Shown here in pieces: positions 1-6,477 of a stretch of DNA of 9,012 bases (its first letter is position 1; each line of letters opens with the position of its first letter). A program made the translations under genes and the position numbers. The notes beneath the pieces were generated by a model. The model was not told the origin of the DNA and did no database searches. It saw only the letters and a program-made list of their open reading frames with translations. Location of the stretch: assembly GCA_029263275.1 (NCBI GenBank), contig JAJCXU010000647.1, forward strand, positions 1-9,012, read 5' to 3'. This DNA comes from Ilumatobacter sp. (GTDB taxonomy: Bacteria; Actinomycetota; Acidimicrobiia; Acidimicrobiales; Ilumatobacteraceae).

Positions 1-485
1 TGGCGCTGGCCGACGAGTTCGACGTTCCCATCGTGCTCTCGGCGCACCCCCGCACCCGCAAGCGACTCGAGTCCTCTGACGTGCTCCTCAGCGGGAGGAT
101 CATGATGCACAAGCCGTTCGGGTTCATCGACTACAACCACCTCCAGCTCCGTTCGATGTGCGCAGTGTCCGACAGCGGCACGATCAGCGAAGAAGCGGCC
201 ATGCTCGGGTTTCCTGCAATCACGATTCGGAACTCGATCGAGCGCCCGGAAGCGATGGACACCGGCGGCATCCTCGTCACAGGCATCGAACCGGACGCAG
301 TCGTTCGGGGCGTGCACGCCGTACTCGCCCAGCACGGGGCCGGCGCCACTGCTCCGTCACCGTTCGAGTACGCCATCGACAACACGAGCCAACGCGTGAT
401 CAATCTGATCCTCGGCCTCAGCCCGCTGAGCGCGCAGTGGGCGGGCTTGCGCACCCGGGATGAGGCAACGAGTCCCGACGAATGA
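1..485 (+). CDS. UDP-sugar 2-epimerase, FnlC/WbjD/Cap5G-like (3' end, partial)
   Basis: The gene runs in from the left edge. About 160 codons remain, read from base 3 to a TGA at 483-485, roughly the C-terminal 40% of an enzyme of about 375 residues. Non-hydrolysing UDP-GlcNAc 2-epimerases share an Asp-Ser-Gly / Glu-Glu uridine-phosphate-binding loop followed by an Arg-Pro-Glu. Here it reads SDSGTISEE (fragment residues 56-64), followed by IERPEAMDTG. The SDSGTISEE form is typical of FnlC/WbjD/Cap5G, which perform the last step to UDP-N-acetyl-L-fucosamine. WecB/MnaA enzymes making UDP-ManNAc usually have TDSGG-QEE. KPFGFIDYNHLQ upstream of the loop also fits the FnlC group. The stop overlaps the next start (ATGA), so the two genes are probably co-translated. 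The family is near certain; the exact substrate is inferred from the motif and from the neighbouring WbuB-like gene. Confidence 0.88.
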   Translation, partial: ALADEFDVPIVLSAHPRTRKRLESSDVLLSGRIMMHKPFGFIDYNHLQLRSMCAVSDSGTISEEAAMLGFPAITIRNSIERPEAMDTGGILVTGIEPDAVVRGVHAVLAQHGAGATAPSPFEYAIDNTSQRVINLILGLSPLSAQWAGLRTRDEATSPDE

Positions 486-1729
486 AGATCGCAATGTTCT
501 CGCAGTGGTGGCCGCCCGAGCCATCCGCCGTGGTGGCCTCACTTGGCAGAGAACTCGCCCGGCGGGGCAACGAGGTCGAAGTCGTCACTGGGTTCCCGAA
601 CTATCCGACGGGAAAGTTGTACCCCGGCCACCGCATTCGCTGGCGACACATCGAGGGCTCCGGTCGCGAAGGTGAACTGCGAACGATTCGAGTTCCTCTC
701 TTTCCCAGCCACGATGCACACGCGGTCCGGCGGGCCGCGAACTACCTGTCGTTCGGCATCGCCGCCTCGACAATCGGCGTCTCATCGCTTCGTCGGGCGG
801 ACGTCGCCTACGTCTACCATCCACCGATCACCGCAGCGTGGCCAGCACGCCTGCAACGCCGCCTCCGTGGTGTCCCCTTCGTGCTCCACATCCAAGATCT
901 CTGGCCGGAGAGCGTGACCCACGCCGGCATGCTCGGTGCAGGCAAGAAGACCGAAATGGTCGAGCGCGTGCTCAACAGGGCGTGCCTCGCCGCCTACCGG
1001 GCAGCAGCTCACATCGTGGTGATTTCACCTGGGTTCAAGCAGATCCTGGTCGAACGAGGCGTGCCGGCAGAGAGAATCTCCGTCGTGTACAACTGGGTCG
1101 ACGAGTCGATCCACAGCGAAGTCGCCGTCGATCCCGCAGCTCGACGCCTGCTTGGGCCGAGCGACCGCCGAATCCTGCTGTATGCCGGCAACATGGGCCA
1201 CTTCCAAGGTCTCGACGCTGCGATCCGCGCGGCAGCTGCCCTCGACCCTGCCCGAGGGCTCGACCTGGTTCTGATGGGCAACGGCCTTGCTCGTCCCGAA
1301 CTCGAACGACTCGTTGCCGAAGTTGCTTCGCCACACGTTCGGCTGATGCCAGCCGTCACGCCCGAAGAATCGTTGAAATACCTCGCATCGGCGGACGCCC
1401 ACCTGGTTTCGCTCATCGATCTCCCGTTCTTTGCCGCAACCATTCCCGGCAAGACGCAGGTGGCCATGGCCCACAGTCGCCCAGCCATCGTCGCTGTGCG
1501 GGGCGATGCTGCGGATCTTGTCCGATTGGCCGACGCCGGAGTGGCCGCGATGCCAACTCAGGCGGGTCTTGAGCGCGCCATGTCCGAACTCGGGCGGATG
1601 AGCTCAGGGCGCCTCGCCGAACTCGGAACAAACGGCAGGTCACACTACGACGAGCATCTTGCACTCAACCGGGCCGCGTCGAAGTTCCAGGGAATCCTTG
1701 AGGCCTGCTCCCGATCACCGGCTCGATGA
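482..1729 (+). CDS. GT4 glycosyltransferase, WbuB/WbjE-like
   Basis: This 415-residue protein is a cytoplasmic GT-B fold glycosyltransferase that would add a sugar to a lipid-linked oligosaccharide. The N-terminal domain begins MKIAMFSQWWPPEP, carries TGFPNYPTG (residues 36-44), and has HIQDLWPES (136-144), all typical of WbuB-like GT4 enzymes. The C-terminal nucleotide-sugar-binding domain starts at LYAGNMGHFQG (about 233-243). It continues with a GNG loop, a TPEESLKYLASAD segment and IPGKTQVAMAHSRP around residue 322. The second acidic residue of the usual E-x7-E motif appears as Asp in the following GDAADLV, and the first Glu is not obvious. WbuB and WbjE are FucNAc transferases encoded directly after fnlC/wbjD, so the donor here is probably UDP-L-FucNAc. 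The start is the ATG in the ATGA overlap with the epimerase stop. No clear Shine-Dalgarno precedes it, which fits translational coupling. Confidence 0.9.
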   Translation: MKIAMFSQWWPPEPSAVVASLGRELARRGNEVEVVTGFPNYPTGKLYPGHRIRWRHIEGSGREGELRTIRVPLFPSHDAHAVRRAANYLSFGIAASTIGVSSLRRADVAYVYHPPITAAWPARLQRRLRGVPFVLHIQDLWPESVTHAGMLGAGKKTEMVERVLNRACLAAYRAAAHIVVISPGFKQILVERGVPAERISVVYNWVDESIHSEVAVDPAARRLLGPSDRRILLYAGNMGHFQGLDAAIRAAAALDPARGLDLVLMGNGLARPELERLVAEVASPHVRLMPAVTPEESLKYLASADAHLVSLIDLPFFAATIPGKTQVAMAHSRPAIVAVRGDAADLVRLADAGVAAMPTQAGLERAMSELGRMSSGRLAELGTNGRSHYDEHLALNRAASKFQGILEACSRSPAR

Positions 1730-1777
1730 TCCGATAACGTCAGTTGCTCCGCACGCCAGCCGGCGTCCGTTCAACCA

Positions 1778-1800
1778 GGGCCAGCCGCCCCCGCGGGCCC
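1778..1800. repeat. GC-rich inverted repeat in the 99-base gap before the methyltransferase gene
   Basis: Within the gap at 1730-1828, GGGC (1778-1781) pairs with GCCC (1797-1800), and CCGC (1785-1788) pairs with GCGG (1793-1796) around a CCCC loop. This gives a two-part hairpin with a three-base bulge on the left arm. No T-run follows, so it is not a typical intrinsic terminator. It could be a structured leader 28 bases before the start codon, or a chance result of the GC-rich sequence. I see no convincing promoter in the rest of the gap. Confidence 0.35.
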
Positions 1801-1828
1801 GACTGCGAACTCTGGAGACCTTTCCACT

Positions 1829-2623
1829 ATGCCTGACCTGATGCAGACGCTCAAGGACGCCGCTGTGTCGTTCGACGAACGCGTTCTCCGCAACGGAGGC
1901 CGCAAGCTCCGTGATGCCTTTACCGACAGGCGCAGCACACGAACTCTTCGCACCTCTGCCGGGAGCCACCAGGAGTGGTTCGAGCTTGTTCCTTCCAGCG
2001 AGCTCAAGCGGCTGTGTGATGTCCACGGCTCCGACAAGGGCTCGACGGGCGAATCGCCGACTCCATACCCCTGGGCTCCGCACAACTACGCCGACGTCTA
2101 CGCAATGCTGTTCGAACACTGTCGCGATCAGATCCGTTTGGTGTTCGAGTGCGGCATCGGCACCAACAATGAAGCCGTGACCTCCAACATGACCTCCGGC
2201 GGACGACCTGGTGCGTCGCTGCGGGTCTGGAGGGACTACTTCCCGAATGCCGCGGTCCATGGAGCCGACATCGACAGCCAAGCGCTCTTCGAGGAAGAAC
2301 GAATTCAGACGTATCTTCTCGACCAGACCGACCCCCAGGCGGTGCAACAGCTCTGGAAGTCGACGGGACTGAACGGCTTCGACCTGATGATTGATGACGG
2401 CCTCCACGAGTACGACGCTGCCATCTGTCTCTTCGAGAACAGCATCGGCCAGCTGGGCGATACGGGTCTGTATGTGATCGAGGACGTTCGGCCTCCCGAC
2501 ATGCATGCGTTCGTCGACTATTTCTCGAAGACCCCGTACTGGACGACGCAAGTGCTCATGCACCGGGACCCGGGTGTACCCACACTCGACAACTCGATGA
2601 TCATCGTTCGCCCGGTCGGCTGA
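1829..2623 (+). CDS. Class I SAM-dependent methyltransferase of polysaccharide loci
   Basis: This 264-residue soluble protein probably O-methylates a sugar of the repeat unit or its precursor. A short N-terminal helical region leads to LCDVHGSDKG, common in TylF/MycE-like methyltransferases. The Rossmann core follows: glycine loop ECGIG (107-111), SLRVWRDYFP, the acidic ADID (146-149) expected to hold the SAM ribose, and FDLMIDDGLHEY (184-195). The paired Asp189-Asp190 and His193 sit where metal-dependent sugar O-methyltransferases bind Mg2+. An insert containing TNN...SNM separates the glycine loop from SLRVW, a variant I associate with methyltransferases of surface-glycan clusters. The protein ends with LYVIEDV and a short tail. 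A GGAGA at 1814-1818, ten bases before the ATG, is a plausible ribosome-binding site. The stop lies 7 bases from the converging flippase stop. The methylated substrate cannot be told from sequence. Confidence 0.8.
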   Translation: MPDLMQTLKDAAVSFDERVLRNGGRKLRDAFTDRRSTRTLRTSAGSHQEWFELVPSSELKRLCDVHGSDKGSTGESPTPYPWAPHNYADVYAMLFEHCRDQIRLVFECGIGTNNEAVTSNMTSGGRPGASLRVWRDYFPNAAVHGADIDSQALFEEERIQTYLLDQTDPQAVQQLWKSTGLNGFDLMIDDGLHEYDAAICLFENSIGQLGDTGLYVIEDVRPPDMHAFVDYFSKTPYWTTQVLMHRDPGVPTLDNSMIIVRPVG

Positions 2624-2630
2624 GTTCAGG

Positions 2631-3974
2631 TCACAGACCAGCGGCCGCCCACCACACGGCTCCCATCATCGCCACCGAGTATCCGAGTGGCCTCGCCCAC
2701 GAACGTCTGCTCTCGATCAAGAGCATCGCGATGGAACGCCCAAGCATCACGACACCGACTCCACCAAGAAGACCCGCAAGGCCATACCAATCCGTTGCGA
2801 GCCAAACAATGGGGACTTGCACGGTTGCAGCAATCAGCGAGACCGTCGCCATCGTCCGCTGCCGATACTGTAACCTGAGCAGCCAACCAGACGTCGCCGC
2901 AATAGTGCCGATGGCACCGATCGCCACAGTCGCAGTCGGCACGGCCGTTCCGGCGTATTCACCGCCAATCAGGATTCGAGTGATGAATTCGCCGCCTGCA
3001 GAAAACGCACCCACGAGAGCCGCCCCGCCAACCGCGGAGTACACGAAGTAGCGCATTACCGTTGCCCGCGCTCCCTCTCTGTCGCCGTCGTCCCACGCTC
3101 GCTTTGCGAGGGGAAATCCGAAGATCAGAATGAATCCCGCTGTCGTCACATAGATCGCGTTGGCAAGGCTCCACTGCGCCGCGAACTCCGCGAATTCATC
3201 AGTGTCGAGGAGTTGTGCCCCGGCCACGGTGGGCCAGGCAGTCAGGCTCACAGCCGCCAGCGAGGCGATCGCTGTCGGTATCCCGACGATCAGCACCTTG
3301 CGGACCCCACTCCAGTTCCAACTGAACGGGGCTGACCGCGGCGCCACGATCTCAGTTGCGATAACCGAGAACACCCCGCCGGCGAGCACAGCAAGAGCGC
3401 CATCGCGAGTGATCGCGGCAATGCCCACTGTGAACCCCAAGCGCGACACGCCGTTCACCATCGTCGCAGTACCAAACGCCTGTTGATTGTCCCAGTTCAG
3501 ATACTGCAGCGTCACCCAACGGGTTTGAGCGGCGGACACCGATGCGACTCCAATTGCGAGGCCGATCCACATCTCACCGACGATCACTCCCACGGCCATT
3601 GCCAGGACAGGCACGATCACTGCGAGAGACATCAGACCGGTGTGTGCGGCGGATCGCGGCGCCCCAACACCCGAGTCCTCGCGTTGCACCGAGTGACCCA
3701 GCCGCTCGTACCCGACGATGAGTGGCTCCCCCAACATCTGGACATACGCGGACACGGCGATCGCCACGGCCACGATGCCGAATTCCTCAGCGGACAAGAG
3801 CCGTGCAAGCACTCCGAGCTGAACGAGTCCCGAGGCTGAGGCAACCACTCGTGCGACGACGAGGTACACCTTGAGACGATTGCCGTCCATCGTCGGGCCC
3901 CGATCGACATCGATTCGCTTGGCCACCCGCATCAACGTTCGGGTTCTTGGGGGCCGACCCACCTTGCCCGTCAC
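2631..3974 (-). CDS. Wzx-like flippase (polysaccharide biosynthesis membrane protein)
   Basis: About 447 residues, almost entirely hydrophobic, with some 12 predicted membrane segments separated by short basic loops. It fits the MATE/MVF-type polysaccharide transporters (Wzx) that flip the undecaprenyl-linked repeat unit outward. The first helical region (VYLVVARVVASASG, then LGVLARLLSAEEFGIVAVA) is typical: these proteins usually have an 'LARLL...EFG' signature between helices 1 and 2. It is slightly shorter than many Wzx proteins and ends abruptly after the last helix (WWAAAGL). The start is uncertain. I chose the GTG at 3974, whose last two bases lie in the upstream glycosyltransferase's TGA (GTGA overlap). 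A TTG at 3977, and ATGs at 3932 and 3890, are alternatives. The ATG at 3890 lies just before the conserved region. Substrate specificity cannot be read from sequence. It is the last gene of the reverse operon. Confidence 0.87.
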   Translation of the reverse strand: MTGKVGRPPRTRTLMRVAKRIDVDRGPTMDGNRLKVYLVVARVVASASGLVQLGVLARLLSAEEFGIVAVAIAVSAYVQMLGEPLIVGYERLGHSVQREDSGVGAPRSAAHTGLMSLAVIVPVLAMAVGVIVGEMWIGLAIGVASVSAAQTRWVTLQYLNWDNQQAFGTATMVNGVSRLGFTVGIAAITRDGALAVLAGGVFSVIATEIVAPRSAPFSWNWSGVRKVLIVGIPTAIASLAAVSLTAWPTVAGAQLLDTDEFAEFAAQWSLANAIYVTTAGFILIFGFPLAKRAWDDGDREGARATVMRYFVYSAVGGAALVGAFSAGGEFITRILIGGEYAGTAVPTATVAIGAIGTIAATSGWLLRLQYRQRTMATVSLIAATVQVPIVWLATDWYGLAGLLGGVGVVMLGRSIAMLLIESRRSWARPLGYSVAMMGAVWWAAAGL

Positions 3975-4861
3975 CAACCAGAAAAGGTTGTGTAGAAACG
4001 TGACCTCAAGGCATGCAGAAGTCGGTGCGAGCTCGACGCGAACCTCAGCCGTTCCCGGATGGGAGCCGACCGCATCACCAAGATCTTCAGCAAATCACCG
4101 TTCTCTCGCAATTCCCCGAGGCGGATGAGGTTGTCGATCTTGGCCAGTGCGACCGCGTCAACATCGCCACTCAGACGTTCACGAATGATCGTGTAGTTGG
4201 CCATGTATTTGGTCATGAAGACGTTGAAGTCCTCCCATGACAAATGGCGAGGGTTGGTATTACCGGTGTGGATTCGGTAGTTGTAGTTCGGTTCCAGCAC
4301 ATCCTCGACGTCGTCGGCCAAGTACTCAGCGACGTTCGCGATCCAGGCATCCTCTTGAAACAGACCTGCGGGAAGCGGATAGATCAGCTCCGCCAACAAC
4401 CTCGAGTAGACCATGCACGGGCCAGACCGGTTTCCCCGACGCCCCCGGGGGATCACCTGCCCGTCGAATCTTGAGTCATCCGAGACCGTCTTCAGTTTTG
4501 AAAAGACCGCCAGCTTCACGGCATTCCCATCTGCTGCGCCGATGAACCGATCGATCGAACTGAAGTAGTTGTCGCGAACGGTGTCATCACCGCCGATCAT
4601 GGTGACGAACTCGCCGTTGGACTCGCCATACGCAACGTTGACGGTCGGCGCAATTCCCTGAGCCCCATGGTTGGAGAAGACCTTGATTCGATCATCCTCG
4701 CTCGCAAGCGTCTGAATCAGAGCCAACGTCCCATCGGTTGAATGATCGTCGACGATGACGAGTTCGAAGTCGTAGTCATGCCGCGTCAACGAGGCACATT
4801 GAGCTTCGATGAAGGCTTCCTCGTTGAACACGGGAAGCAAGATCGAGAGTTTCGGGGTCAT
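3971..4861 (-). CDS. GT2 family glycosyltransferase
   Basis: A 296-residue GT-A fold enzyme, probably adding one sugar to the lipid-linked repeat unit on the cytoplasmic face. It opens with LSILLPVFNEE (5-15), the usual GT2 first strand. VDDHSTDGT (37-45) follows, where Asp38-Asp39 contact the nucleotide. IGGDD (89-93) fills the DXD metal-binding position, and FQEDAW (168-173) supplies the Glu170-Asp171 pair expected to include the catalytic base. The remaining roughly 120 residues form a helical C-terminal region without a membrane segment. Its start lies 6 bases after the polymerase stop, and its stop overlaps the flippase start, so it is the middle gene of a tight three-gene operon. Donor and acceptor sugars are unknown. 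Family confidence is high. Confidence 0.9.
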   Translation of the reverse strand: MTPKLSILLPVFNEEAFIEAQCASLTRHDYDFELVIVDDHSTDGTLALIQTLASEDDRIKVFSNHGAQGIAPTVNVAYGESNGEFVTMIGGDDTVRDNYFSSIDRFIGAADGNAVKLAVFSKLKTVSDDSRFDGQVIPRGRRGNRSGPCMVYSRLLAELIYPLPAGLFQEDAWIANVAEYLADDVEDVLEPNYNYRIHTGNTNPRHLSWEDFNVFMTKYMANYTIIRERLSGDVDAVALAKIDNLIRLGELRENGDLLKILVMRSAPIRERLRFASSSHRLLHALRSRFYTTFSGW

Positions 4862-4867
4862 GAGCTG

Positions 4868-6454
4868 TTATGCACCTGAAGGAGAACCAGTTGGTGGATT
4901 GAATGGATGATCGTCGCGAGGCTCCGCCGCGGAACGCCGCTCGGTTGGCCAAGTCATGGCCGCGCTGCCAACCCGTAGGGCCGGGGACGCCACCACGTCG
5001 CGCGCCATCAGCACGTGCGAGTGGGCGAATGCCACGAACATGGACGTCCAGAGCATCGAGGCGGCGACCGGCTGGAAGTAGGTTCCACCTCCGAAGAGCG
5101 CTCCGAACATGAAGAAGATCATCACAAGCAGGAATGTCCGGTAGAGCTTGTCCCGAGTTTGTTGGTAGTTGTGCCAAAGCCGCACTGCAATTCGAAGCGT
5201 TGTTCCGATGAGAACCGCCGCCAGGAACGGACCGAAAATGGTCAGGAGTTCCACATACTGATTGTGACCCTGGGGTGCCCGACTATCGGCCTCCGAGACG
5301 AGGGTTTGGCCGCCCATGCCGAAGCCCCCACCGGTGACGTAGACGAATGGCGTTTCGAAGTCCTCCAGCGCGGCAAAGTTCTCTCTGGGCAGCTTGGTCA
5401 ATCGGTCCAGCGCGCTCGCTCGCGTGTCGACGTCGAAGTTGACGACTTCATTTCCTGAGAGCGAAATCCCGTACTCGGCCGCGATGACATCGAACCTCTC
5501 CTGGTAGGACGGGTTGAACGCGAAGGCCATCACACCGCAGAGCACAGCGCCGAGAATGGTCATGGATCTGCCCAACAGAGACTGCCGGGCAAAGAGTAGG
5601 TAGACCAAGCCGCCAAAGGCGACCGAGAGAATGGCAGCCTTCGACAACGAGATCAGCGCAGATCCGCAGAGTGCAAGGAAGTAGAACCAGCGTCCGCGCA
5701 GGGCCGTTTCACTGATTATTGGCACGATCATGCCGACGCCCAACGCCACCACGGAGACGGCACCCAGGAGCGACCCGTAACGGTCAAACCCGCCTCGAAC
5801 CGTCGGGTCAGCGAACCACCTGATAGGTCCAGTGACCTCCTGCAACGGCACGGTCAACGCTCCCAGTGTGTAGAACACGACCATGACGCCAAGATGCGAT
5901 CGCAGGTCTGATCGCGAGTCGGTGAACGCCACGATTGCGAGAAAGACGGGAACGGCGAAGACAAATCTTGTCAGTCCAGTGGCAGCAGCAGTTGGAGATG
6001 TCGTAATGAACGTGACGATCGCCGCCGCGACCGCGACCGCGCACCAGGCTGCAACAGAGCGCCCCCCGTCAATCAGGCGGAGATACCGGCGCCTTCCAAC
6101 GAATGACGTGAACGCAAAGGCTGCGGCAGCCGCATACAGCAGAAGGTAGAGCGGGCCAAGGGCGTAGCGCAGTGTGTGCAGATTGATGACCAGGAAGACG
6201 AACGAGAAAGCTTGCTGATTCCTTCGATTCGCTCGGACCGACCGGGCATTGAGAGCTGGCTTCCACAACGTGCGACCCGGAGCGGGGGCCGCGACAGACA
6301 GCATCACCGCGATGATAGCGGCGACACAACGGAGAATGCCGCTGGGCGCCTCCCATTCCGTGCCGCCGGGCTGGTCGACTCGAAAGTCGACGATCAGTCC
6401 TCCCCCGCACAACCAAGGAAGCAGTGCAACCCTCGAAACGGATTGTGAAGACAC
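4868..6454 (-). CDS. O-antigen polymerase/ligase-like membrane protein (probable Wzy)
   Basis: A 528-residue integral membrane protein with about 10-12 hydrophobic segments. A long extracytoplasmic loop of roughly 100 residues precedes the last helices. That loop ends in QGHNQYVELLTIFG (His397-Asn398), matching the HN-x-(Y/L)-x-E motif of O-antigen ligase/polymerase (Wzy_C/WaaL-like) proteins. Next to a Wzx and glycosyltransferases the best reading is Wzy, which joins repeat units outside the membrane; a WaaL-type ligase is possible but less likely. A hydrophilic Pro/Ser/Arg-rich tail of about 40 residues follows the last helix. The first usable start in the open frame is a GTG at 6454, since a TAG closes the frame at 6476-6478. 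No Shine-Dalgarno is evident, so the start could lie further in. It is the first gene of the reverse operon and divergent from the chain-length gene. Confidence 0.87.
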   Translation of the reverse strand: MSSQSVSRVALLPWLCGGGLIVDFRVDQPGGTEWEAPSGILRCVAAIIAVMLSVAAPAPGRTLWKPALNARSVRANRRNQQAFSFVFLVINLHTLRYALGPLYLLLYAAAAAFAFTSFVGRRRYLRLIDGGRSVAAWCAVAVAAAIVTFITTSPTAAATGLTRFVFAVPVFLAIVAFTDSRSDLRSHLGVMVVFYTLGALTVPLQEVTGPIRWFADPTVRGGFDRYGSLLGAVSVVALGVGMIVPIISETALRGRWFYFLALCGSALISLSKAAILSVAFGGLVYLLFARQSLLGRSMTILGAVLCGVMAFAFNPSYQERFDVIAAEYGISLSGNEVVNFDVDTRASALDRLTKLPRENFAALEDFETPFVYVTGGGFGMGGQTLVSEADSRAPQGHNQYVELLTIFGPFLAAVLIGTTLRIAVRLWHNYQQTRDKLYRTFLLVMIFFMFGALFGGGTYFQPVAASMLWTSMFVAFAHSHVLMARDVVASPALRVGSAAMTWPTERRSAAEPRDDHPFNPPTGSPSGA

Positions 6455-6457
6455 CGC

Positions 6458-6466
6458 TGATATCGT
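6458..6466 (+). promoter_or_regulatory. Possible extended -10 promoter for the chain-length/ATPase gene
   Basis: TGA-TATCGT matches the extended -10 pattern TGn-TAnnnT, and no good -35 is seen at 16-18 bases. Transcription from it would start around base 6473, about 5 bases before the ATG at 6478, giving an almost leaderless mRNA, a common arrangement in actinobacteria. This fits the lack of a Shine-Dalgarno site. It is a pattern match only. Confidence 0.25.
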
Positions 6467-6477
6467 CTCGCATCGCT

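Noticed and set aside
1735..1740. TAACGT as a -10 promoter for the methyltransferase gene
   Set aside because: No acceptable -35 at the right distance, and the preceding gene on the same strand is only 99 bases away, so readthrough is the simpler explanation.
1715..2563. Long open frame on the minus strand opposite the methyltransferase gene (282 codons)
   Set aside because: No recognisable domain. The forward strand carries a clear methyltransferase with ordered motifs, and long antisense frames are expected in GC-rich genes.
2624..2630. Terminator between the convergent methyltransferase and flippase genes
   Set aside because: Only 7 bases separate the stops, with no hairpin or T-run. Any termination signal would have to lie inside the coding regions.
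3975..3977. TTG start for the flippase
   Set aside because: The next codon is a GTG forming a GTGA overlap with the upstream stop, a junction type seen elsewhere in this window. GTG is also a more usual start than TTG.
6424..6477. GTG start at 6424 for the chain-length/ATPase gene
   Set aside because: It would overlap the divergent polymerase gene by about 31 bases and add 18 residues unlike the family's N-terminus. The ATG at 6478 gives a normal start before TM1.
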